From JAYOEY01 sp038120295 (GTDB taxonomy: Bacteria; Pseudomonadota; Alphaproteobacteria; MPNO01; UBA2964): a stretch of 64,000 bases of DNA. The position numbers and the translations under genes are program-made. Shown piece by piece: positions 1-7,026 of this stretch. The notes under the pieces were generated by a model, which ran no database searches, was not told where the DNA came from, and saw only the letters and a program-made list of their open reading frames with translations. The number at the start of each line of letters is the position of its first letter. The first letter of the stretch is position 1. The DNA is taken from the NCBI GenBank assembly GCA_038120295.1, contig JAYOLL010000004.1, forward strand, positions 124,001-188,000, given 5' to 3'.

Positions 1-843
1 GAACCGCTTGCCCTGCTGGTTGACCCAGATATAGCCGGGGATATGGCGGCAGACGAGACCGCGATGTCCCGCCGGGTCCAGATAGTCCGGCGTCGCGTAG
101 CAGTAAAACCAGATATGATCCATGTGCGTCAGGTAGCCGCCGATGCTGCTCACCATCCTGTGGCCGTCGCCGGTCGAGCCGCGGCCCGACCCTTCCATGA
201 TGCGCTCGTTGCTGAGCTCGGGCTTGGCTTCCAGCACCATGTCGACGTTGGAGTTGAAACCGCCGGTGGTGATGACGACGACCTTCGCCGTCACGTCGAT
301 CTCGTCACCGGTCGCTTCGTCGACGCCGGTGACGCCTGTCACCCGGCCTCCTTCGGATTTGATGCCGGTGATTTTTGCGTTGGTGACGATCTCGCCGCCG
401 CGTTCCCTGAAGGCGTCGATCAGATGTGTGGTGAGACCGAGCCCGCTGCGTTCGGCGCGGGTCCAGCGGACCACCGAGTTGCCTTCCTGCGGCTTCATGT
501 CGACCCATTTGACGCCGAGCGTTTCCGCCCAGTGATAGAGGTCGTGCAGCGAATGCTCGATATAGTACCGCGCCCACACCTCGTCAGCCGACGGTCCGCC
601 CCATCTCATCCAGTCGTCAAACGCCAGATCGGGGGTATCGTCGATGCCTTCGGATTTCTGCAGCGGCGAGCCGACGATCAGGCAGCCGCCGCCGGAGACG
701 ATGGCGGCGCCGCCCGGCTCTTCCCGTTTCTCGAAAGCGATCACTTTTGCGCCGGCGTCACGCGCCTCGATCCCGGCCGCCATGCCGCCACCGCCGGCGC
801 CGATGATCGCGATTTCGGTTTCGTATTTTTTGACGCCCGCCAT
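1..843 (-). CDS. FAD-dependent oxidoreductase, fumarate reductase/ketosteroid dehydrogenase-like (C-terminus outside window)
   Basis: The first 281 codons of a minus-strand flavoprotein are visible; the gene runs off the left edge, so its C-terminal catalytic part is missing here. Residues 11-20 form a Rossmann dinucleotide-binding site (GAGGGG, glycines 15, 17 and 20), followed by an acidic residue at 38 that would hold the FAD ribose and by EPGGAA and SGGG segments typical of the succinate dehydrogenase/fumarate reductase flavoprotein superfamily. A TGG-FNSN segment near residue 190 also fits that group. The ATG at 841-843 is the natural start. It is divergent from the gene at 1006, with 162 bases between. 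The substrate cannot be told: related enzymes reduce fumarate-like compounds or desaturate ketosteroids and other ring substrates. The family is fairly sure, the function is not. Confidence 0.8.
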   Translation of the reverse strand, partial: MAGVKKYETEIAIIGAGGGGMAAGIEARDAGAKVIAFEKREEPGGAAIVSGGGCLIVGSPLQKSEGIDDTPDLAFDDWMRWGGPSADEVWARYYIEHSLHDLYHWAETLGVKWVDMKPQEGNSVVRWTRAERSGLGLTTHLIDAFRERGGEIVTNAKITGIKSEGGRVTGVTGVDEATGDEIDVTAKVVVITTGGFNSNVDMVLEAKPELSNERIMEGSGRGSTGDGHRMVSSIGGYLTHMDHIWFYCYATPDYLDPAGHRGLVCRHIPGYIWVNQQGKRF

Positions 844-1005
844 GTTCGTTCTCCGCCCAGGATGATTGATATTCGGGATTACTGCTCCGTCGATTCCCCG
901 ATTATCGCCAATCTCGCCGGTTCGTACAGGGGAGTGAAGTCGATTCCCGCTCTTTCGGAGTCATGCCGCTGCCGGTAAGCTCCGCCGCCTGCGAAGGAGA
1001 GCGAG

Positions 1006-1998
1006 ATGGACATTCCTGTCAGTATCGGCATGCCGAACAACCCGCGTACCTGGGCGCTGCTGAGCGGCCAGGTGAAGCCGCAGGGGATCGATCTTGTACC
1101 GTCGGTGGTGCACCCGTCGGAATTGTTCTGGCGGCAGCTTCGTTTCGGCGATTTCGATGTCTCGGAATTCTCGATTTCGTCGTTGCTGATTGCATTGTCG
1201 CAGGGCGACGACCGCTGGATCGGCATTCCGATCTTCACAACGCGGCGGTTTTTCCATACCGGCATCATGGTTCGGCGCGATTCCGGCATCGAAACGCCCG
1301 CCGACCTGAGGGGCAGGCGCATAGGCGTGCCGGAATACCAGCAGACGGCGGCGCTCTGGAACCGCGGCATCCTTCAGCATGAGTTCGATGTCTCGCCGAC
1401 CGAGATCGAGTTCTGGATGGAGCGCACACCCGATCACTCCCATGGCGGCGCAACCGGTTTTAGGCCGCCGCCGGGCGTCACCGTCAACCAGATACCCTCG
1501 GAAAAAAACATCGGCTCTATGATGCTGTCGGGCGAACTGGAAGGCACGCTGCATTACGTGCTGGACAACAATCTGGTGGACCGGTCGAAAGTCGATCTGG
1601 CGAACCATCCTGACATTAAAATGCTGTTTCCCGATCCGGTGGCCGAAGGCGCGCGCTATTTCGCCAGGACCGGCGTTTACCCCATCAACCACGCAATGGC
1701 GATAAAGCGAGAGCTGGCCGAGCGGCACCCGTGGATGGTGCTTAATCTGCTCAAGGCCTTTCGGGCTTCCAACGATGTTGCGGAGCGCCAGCGGATGGAG
1801 CATGTCGAGTATCATCTGCGGTCGGGAATGATAACCCAGGAAGCCGCGAAGGCGCTCAGCGAGAAGATTCTGGAGCACGGCGTCGCCGCCAACCGCAAGA
1901 CAATAGAAACCGCTGCGCAGTATTCGCACGAGCAGGGGCTGACGCCGCGTCAGCTGGCCCTAAACGAGGTGTTCGCGGCCAGCACGCTGGATGAATGA
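1006..1998 (+). CDS. 4,5-dihydroxyphthalate decarboxylase-like / periplasmic-binding-fold protein
   Basis: This 330-residue protein resembles the Pht5-type 4,5-dihydroxyphthalate decarboxylase family, which shares the fold of ABC-transporter substrate-binding proteins. Family-like segments are the N-terminal RTWALLSGQVKPQGIDL, the EFSISSLL stretch near residue 60, and DLRGRRIGVPEYQQTAA near residue 104. There is no signal peptide, which favours a cytoplasmic enzyme over a secreted binding protein. The ATG at 1006 has a good ribosome binding site (AAGGAGA) five bases upstream. It is followed after 23 bases by an acyl-CoA synthetase-type gene, so decarboxylation or binding of an aromatic or related acid is plausible. 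The family call is fairly safe. The true substrate is unknown, because many annotated members have never been tested. Confidence 0.72.
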   Translation: MDIPVSIGMPNNPRTWALLSGQVKPQGIDLVPSVVHPSELFWRQLRFGDFDVSEFSISSLLIALSQGDDRWIGIPIFTTRRFFHTGIMVRRDSGIETPADLRGRRIGVPEYQQTAALWNRGILQHEFDVSPTEIEFWMERTPDHSHGGATGFRPPPGVTVNQIPSEKNIGSMMLSGELEGTLHYVLDNNLVDRSKVDLANHPDIKMLFPDPVAEGARYFARTGVYPINHAMAIKRELAERHPWMVLNLLKAFRASNDVAERQRMEHVEYHLRSGMITQEAAKALSEKILEHGVAANRKTIETAAQYSHEQGLTPRQLALNEVFAASTLDE

Positions 1999-2021
1999 CT
2001 GACTATGAGTAAAAGGAAAAT

Positions 2022-3413
2022 ATGACGGGTACCCTCAAATCGTTTTTCGAGCCGAAGAGCGTCGCGGTCGTCGGCGCATCGTCCACACCCGGCCGCCCCG
2101 GCCGTACCGTAATCGAAAACATGCTCGCCAACGGGTTCGAGGGCGCAATCCATCCTGTGAACCCACGGGGTGGCGAGATTTGCGGCTTTCCGGTGTCCGA
2201 ATCCATCGACAGCCTGCCGGGGCGGGTCGATATGGGCATCGTCATGCTGCCTGCCGCGGCCACGCCGCAGGCAGTGGCGGACTGTGCGGCGAACGGCATG
2301 TCGTCGGTTGTGCTGGCCGCAGGCGGGTTCGCCGAGGTCGATCATGCGGGCGAGGACCTTCAGGGCGAACTTCGCGCGGTCATTGAAAAGACAGGCGTCC
2401 GCGTCCTCGGCCCCAACACGGCAGGCCATATCTCGACGCCGGCGAATTTCACTTCCAGCTTCTTTCCGCTCGGCGCGATCCCTAAAGGGCCGATCTCCTA
2501 CCTCGCACAGACCGGCAATTTTACCGGCGCGATGATGCGCTCGATCATGACCGGAGAACATTACGGCGTGGCGCGCTGCGTCGGGCTCGGCAATGCGGTC
2601 GATATCGATGAGGCCGACGTGCTGGAATATCTGGCGGACGATCCGGAAACCCGCGCGATCTTCGTCTATCTGGAAAGCCTGCACCGGCCCGATGCGTTCC
2701 TGAAAACCGCCCGGCGTACAACAAAGACAAAGCCGATCATCATGCTCAAGGGCGGCGCGACAGCGGAAGGCGCGCGTGCGGCGATGTCGCATACCGCTTC
2801 GCTCGGCGCCGATGACCGGGTGCTGGACGGCGCGCTTTCGCAGGCTGGCATTGTCCGCATCGACGAGTTCACGCATCTGTTCACGGCCGCCAAGGCGGCG
2901 GCGATGATGCCAGTGCCGAAGGGGCCGCGCGTCGGTTTCGTCTCGCCGTCAGGCGCCTTCATCGTGCATGCGTCGGATATCTGCAAGACGCGCACGTCGC
3001 TCGAATTCTCGAAAATCGGGCCGAAAACGCTGAAGCGGCTGAAGGAGATCAGCCCGCCCTTCATCAGCATCACCAACCCGGTCGACGTGTTCCCGTCGGC
3101 CACGGTGCACGGAATGGAATTCGCGTGGCGCGAGGCGATGGCGGCGCTGCTCAAGGACCCGAAGGTCGATGCGCTGGTCACCATTCTGATCCTGGCCGAC
3201 GAGCTGGGGCCCATGAAGCTCGACTTCATCGTCGATCTCGCCGCCGAACATCCGGACAAGCCGATCTACGTGTCCTTTTCAGGCGACGAGAACAGCAACG
3301 CCGAAGCCAAGGCGTTTCTGGAACCGCGCGGCGTGCCCACCTTTCCCCGGATCGAGGACCCGTTCAAGGTGCTCGACATCATGGCGCGGGCGCGTGCCGC
3401 GATGAAAGGCTGA
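2022..3413 (+). CDS. NDP-forming acyl-CoA synthetase, alpha-type (CoA-binding plus ligase domains)
   Basis: The 463-residue product carries the domain order of the alpha half of NDP-forming acyl-CoA synthetases: a CoA-binding Rossmann domain at about 5-130 (KSVAVVGAS), a succinyl-CoA-ligase flavodoxin-like domain at about 150-285, and a third ligase domain to the end. His257 in the MSHTAS motif is the expected phosphohistidine. Such enzymes interconvert an acyl-CoA and its acid with nucleotide phosphorylation. The ATP-grasp half, which can be fused or encoded as a beta subunit, is absent from the protein and from the neighbouring genes, so it either pairs with a protein encoded elsewhere or has another CoA-transfer role. 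The start has AAAGGAAAAT upstream. It is followed by a thioesterase gene after only seven bases. Confidence 0.8.
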   Translation: MTGTLKSFFEPKSVAVVGASSTPGRPGRTVIENMLANGFEGAIHPVNPRGGEICGFPVSESIDSLPGRVDMGIVMLPAAATPQAVADCAANGMSSVVLAAGGFAEVDHAGEDLQGELRAVIEKTGVRVLGPNTAGHISTPANFTSSFFPLGAIPKGPISYLAQTGNFTGAMMRSIMTGEHYGVARCVGLGNAVDIDEADVLEYLADDPETRAIFVYLESLHRPDAFLKTARRTTKTKPIIMLKGGATAEGARAAMSHTASLGADDRVLDGALSQAGIVRIDEFTHLFTAAKAAAMMPVPKGPRVGFVSPSGAFIVHASDICKTRTSLEFSKIGPKTLKRLKEISPPFISITNPVDVFPSATVHGMEFAWREAMAALLKDPKVDALVTILILADELGPMKLDFIVDLAAEHPDKPIYVSFSGDENSNAEAKAFLEPRGVPTFPRIEDPFKVLDIMARARAAMKG

Positions 3414-3420
3414 GGAAAAA

Positions 3421-3921
3421 ATGATGACCGAACCGGCGCCGCTCGAACTCTGGCGGGAGACCGTGAAGCCCGAATGGGTCGATTATAACGGCCACATGAA
3501 CGTCGCGTACTACACGCTGGTGTTCGATCACGCGGTGGATGCGTTTTTCACTCATATCGGTATGGGGCGCGATTATCGCGACGCCACGACCTGCAGCACT
3601 TTCACGGTGGAGCACCACATCACTTACGATCGCGAGGTCCTGGAAGGCGACGGGCTGATCTGCCGGACGAGGCTAGTCGGGTTCGATGAAAAGCGCATCC
3701 ATCATTACTACGAGATGTTCCACGCGGAGGAGGGCTACCGCGCCTCCACCTGCGAGTTCCTGTCGCTGCATATGGACATGTCAGTCCGGCGGGTATCGCC
3801 CTTGCCGGAAGAGCTGCTTGGAACGCTTGCTGCATTGATCGCCGAACATGAGCAATTACCGCCGCCGGACAAGCTGGGGCGGACGATAAAAATTCCACGC
3901 CTTGGCGCAGGCCAGCCATAA
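3421..3921 (+). CDS. hotdog-fold acyl-CoA thioesterase (4HBT type)
   Basis: A 166-residue single-domain hotdog protein. The segment EWVDYNGHMNVAYY near residues 18-31 is the signature of 4-hydroxybenzoyl-CoA thioesterase-type enzymes, with Asp21 in the position usually occupied by the catalytic acid. These enzymes hydrolyse acyl-CoA to the free acid and CoA in the cytoplasm. Close relatives occur in carnitine/betaine pathways (betainyl-CoA thioesterases) and in aromatic acid pathways, so the substrate is open. The gene begins seven bases after the acyl-CoA synthetase-type gene, with GAGGAA as ribosome binding site, and the two are very likely co-transcribed. A CoA-ester intermediate handled by both is a reasonable inference. 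An ATGATG doublet leaves the exact first Met uncertain by one codon. Confidence 0.82.
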   Translation: MMTEPAPLELWRETVKPEWVDYNGHMNVAYYTLVFDHAVDAFFTHIGMGRDYRDATTCSTFTVEHHITYDREVLEGDGLICRTRLVGFDEKRIHHYYEMFHAEEGYRASTCEFLSLHMDMSVRRVSPLPEELLGTLAALIAEHEQLPPPDKLGRTIKIPRLGAGQP

Positions 3922-4003
3922 TTTTCTTTTCCATCACATCCGGTCGGGCTATTTGTAACCTGCTGGAAAATAACGAGAGCCGACGGGCCGAAAGTAACGA
4001 GTA

Positions 4004-5803
4004 GTGAACGACACGGCGCCCCCGCCCGAACCGGAGCCTCCTTCCCGACAACGCGTTATGAACGCGATGCGGGGCATTCTGCGCAACGAACAGCTTGTCC
4101 TGCTGGTGCTGGCGGTGATCATGGGCGGTATCGCGGCCTGTGGCGCCATTGCTTTCAGCTATCTTTATCTCGCGATCCAGGGCCTGAGCTTCGGTACCTG
4201 GTCCGACACGCTCTTTTCCCATGCCCAGAACCTGCCCGCCTGGCAGATCCTTCTTGTCCCGACCCTTGGCGGTCTGCTGATCGGACTGTTCGTGCATTTC
4301 TTCATGCCGGGCCGCCGACCGCACGCGGTGGCCGACGTGATGGAGGCCGTCGCCGTGCGAAACGGGCGGATGAGCCTCAGAGCCGGCCTCGGTTCCGCTG
4401 TGGTCAGCGCCGCTTCGATTGGGGTCGGCGGGTCTGTGGGCCGGGAAGGGCCCGTGGTGCATCTCGGCGCATCGCTCTGTTCATGGATTTCGCTGCGGCT
4501 GGGCCTCAGCCGGTCGCTGACCATCAATCTGCTCGGGTGCGGCGTCGCTGCCGCGATCGCGGCGTCGTTCAATGCGCCGATCGCCGGGACTTTCTTTGCG
4601 CTGGAGGTGGTTATCGGCCATTACGCGCTGACCGCGTTCGCGCCCATCGTTCTGGCATCGGTCACCGGCACCATCATCTCGCGCGCCTATTTCGGCAACT
4701 TTCCTGCCTTTATCGTTCCCGAAAACACCCTGGCGACGCCCCTGGAATTCCCCGCTTTCGCCTTGCTGGGCGTCGTCAGCGCCGGCGTGGCGATCGTGAT
4801 GATGCGCGGCATCACCTATACGCAGGAGACCGTCGGCAAAACCCGATTGCCTGGGTGGGCCCAACCCATGGTCGGCGGGCTATGTGTCGGGATCATCGCG
4901 CTGGTGTTTCCTCAGGTTCTGGGGGTGGGGTACGGCACGACGGACGCCGCGCTCAAGGAACAGCTCGACCTGTCGCTGCTGATCGCCCTGCTTGGCGCCA
5001 AGATCGTTGCCGTCGCGCTTTCCATCGGCATGGGATTCGGCGGCGGGGTGTTCAGCCCCTCTTTATTTGTCGGCGCCATGCTGGGCGGCGCCTTCGGGTT
5101 GATTGCCGCCGCGCCGTTTCCGGACCTCGCGAGCGGGCACAGCGCCTACACGCTGGTCGGCATGGGGGCGGTTGCCGGCGCTGTTCTCGGTGCGCCGATT
5201 TCCACCATCCTGATCATGTTCGAACTGACCGGCGATTATGCCGTAACGGTTGCGGTGATGGTCGCCGTTGTCATCGCGTCGGTCATTACGCAGCAGGTCT
5301 ATTGCGGGTCCTATTTTACCCGCCAGCTTGACCGGCGAGGGTTAAACCTCAAGCGGGGCAGGGAGGTCGGGCTTCTCGCCCAGACCCATGTCGGCGACGT
5401 CATGACCTCGAAGTTCACCGCCGTAGCGCCGTTTACCCAGATGCCGGAACTGCGCGAAAAGCTGCAGGTCGCACCTCACGCCCAGCTCTTCGTCATATCC
5501 GGGGACGGTACGCTGCATGGCACGCTGACGCTCGGCGATCTGTCGGGCTCCGCCTTCGATACGTCTCTCGATGATGTCGTTAATGCCTCCGACGTGGTCC
5601 GGAAACATCCGCCCGTGTTGACGCCCGACACGGATCTGGAGGTCGCCATCAAGCTGATGGAAGACGTTCACGAGGAACATATCGCCGTGGTCGAGAACCG
5701 GGATTCGATGAAGATGGTCGGTGTGGTGCACGAGGTCGAGGTCATGCTGGCCTATAACCGCGCCCTGATGCGCGCCCGCGCGGAAGAGCACGGGGAGCTC
5801 TAG
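4004..5803 (+). CDS. CLC-family chloride channel/antiporter with C-terminal CBS domains
   Basis: A 599-residue integral membrane protein with about ten hydrophobic segments between residues 30 and 450, then a cytoplasmic pair of CBS domains (about 464-590, VGDVMTSKFTAV and a second DVVRKHPPV segment). CLC signatures are clear: GREGP with the external gating glutamate at Glu148, FNAPIAG at 189-195, and GFGGGVFSPSLFVGAM. In E. coli ClcA the proton-transfer glutamate is Glu203; the aligned residue here is Val202, next to Glu201. Members with that change exist, and whether this one exchanges protons is not predictable. CBS domains usually bind adenine nucleotides and regulate transport. The GTG start at 4004 has a poor ribosome binding site; an ATG 18 codons later is possible. 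Confidence 0.9.
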   Translation: MNDTAPPPEPEPPSRQRVMNAMRGILRNEQLVLLVLAVIMGGIAACGAIAFSYLYLAIQGLSFGTWSDTLFSHAQNLPAWQILLVPTLGGLLIGLFVHFFMPGRRPHAVADVMEAVAVRNGRMSLRAGLGSAVVSAASIGVGGSVGREGPVVHLGASLCSWISLRLGLSRSLTINLLGCGVAAAIAASFNAPIAGTFFALEVVIGHYALTAFAPIVLASVTGTIISRAYFGNFPAFIVPENTLATPLEFPAFALLGVVSAGVAIVMMRGITYTQETVGKTRLPGWAQPMVGGLCVGIIALVFPQVLGVGYGTTDAALKEQLDLSLLIALLGAKIVAVALSIGMGFGGGVFSPSLFVGAMLGGAFGLIAAAPFPDLASGHSAYTLVGMGAVAGAVLGAPISTILIMFELTGDYAVTVAVMVAVVIASVITQQVYCGSYFTRQLDRRGLNLKRGREVGLLAQTHVGDVMTSKFTAVAPFTQMPELREKLQVAPHAQLFVISGDGTLHGTLTLGDLSGSAFDTSLDDVVNASDVVRKHPPVLTPDTDLEVAIKLMEDVHEEHIAVVENRDSMKMVGVVHEVEVMLAYNRALMRARAEEHGEL

Positions 5804-5880
5804 AGAACGGACCGCGACGCGGCCATCTTACATTTAGGCGCCGGGGGCCCTCTTTCCCACCCGGCGAAGAAGCAAAAAAC

Positions 5881-6882
5881 TCAGTAGCTGCGCCTGGACC
5901 GAAGCCACTGGTAGCGGTCGATCGATTTGACCTCGACGGGTTGAACGGAGACCCCGCGCAAAACGTTGACCTGAACGGCTGTGCCCGCAATCCCGGTGGC
6001 CCAGACCTTGCGATAGAAATCCGCCAGGCCCGTGACGGGTTTGCCGCCGACCCCGACCAGCAAATCGCCTTGCTCAATGCCTGCTTTCGAGGCCGGTCCG
6101 CCTTGCGCAGTGCGCGAGACGAACAGCCGTCCGTTGATCTCGTCGGCATAGATTCCGAGCCAGGGACGAAGAGGCAACTGGCTCCGCCCCTTGTCGAGCA
6201 GGTCGGCAAGGACGGGTTTCAGGATATCGACCGGCACGAACATGTTGCCCGGCAGGTGGGCGTCCGGCGCGATCGCGTTGTTGACGATCAGCGACCCGAT
6301 ACCGAGCAATTCGCCCTTGCCGGAGAACAGGGCTGCGCCCCCAAAGACAGGGTGGGCCGGCGCGGTATAGATGGCGCTTTCAAGCAGATACTCCCAGCTT
6401 CCCGCGAACGGACGACGCGAAACCACCATCGCCGGGACCGTCATGTCCTGCCCGCCATGAGAGACCGCCAGAACGCGGTCGCGCACCTCAACGATACTCG
6501 ACCGTCCCAGCGATGCCGGCTTGATGTCGAGCTTCTTAGTGGCGCGCAACAGGCCGAATCCGCTGTCGTGGTCGTACGCGATCGTCTCCGCAACGACCGT
6601 GCTGCCGTCATGGAGACCCACATCCACGGTTTCGGCTTCGAGGATCAGATACCCTATGGTCAGGATCAGCCCGCTGGAATCGATCACCACGCCGCTGCCC
6701 TCACGGCTCGTGCCAAGGCCACGTGCGGTGCGCGCGTCGGAAGGAACGGTCGTGGTGATCTTGACCACGGATTTAAGGAGTTCCGCCGGATCGACGACGG
6801 GTGTCGTTCTTTGAGCGGCGCTCGGCGAGGCAGCGGTGGAAAGGAAAAGGACGCAGAAAACAAGGAACCGGGAAACGGCCAT
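5881..6882 (-). CDS. HtrA/DegP-like trypsin-fold protein with PDZ domain, catalytic triad apparently lost
   Basis: A 333-residue exported protein: a signal peptide (residues 1-23, cleavage near SAAQ), a trypsin-like domain (about 35-230) and one PDZ domain (about 238-322, WLGIYADEI to IDRYQW). The layout is that of HtrA proteases, but the catalytic positions differ. The loop normally TNNHVV reads TIGYLI, putting Tyr78 at the histidine. The DxxSDLALL segment reads DHDSGFGLL, putting Gly108 at the aspartate. The GNSGGP region reads PVFGGAALF, putting Phe180 at the serine. It is therefore probably a periplasmic pseudoprotease that binds peptides or scaffolds others. The open frame continues far upstream against the helicase gene; the start at 6882 is chosen for its signal peptide. 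It is divergent from the helicase. Confidence 0.85.
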   Translation of the reverse strand: MAVSRFLVFCVLFLSTAASPSAAQRTTPVVDPAELLKSVVKITTTVPSDARTARGLGTSREGSGVVIDSSGLILTIGYLILEAETVDVGLHDGSTVVAETIAYDHDSGFGLLRATKKLDIKPASLGRSSIVEVRDRVLAVSHGGQDMTVPAMVVSRRPFAGSWEYLLESAIYTAPAHPVFGGAALFSGKGELLGIGSLIVNNAIAPDAHLPGNMFVPVDILKPVLADLLDKGRSQLPLRPWLGIYADEINGRLFVSRTAQGGPASKAGIEQGDLLVGVGGKPVTGLADFYRKVWATGIAGTAVQVNVLRGVSVQPVEVKSIDRYQWLRSRRSY

Positions 6883-7026
6883 GGCGGCACCTCCGAACGG
6901 CGTTATGTCTGAACGATACAGGCTCCTGTTCGCCGCCGGCAAGCGGTCCCGCGTCTGGTCGCGAATTATTGAAACGATTCGGCAAACGCCCTGAGTCTCT
7001 TCAAGGCAATGTGATAAAAATACTGC

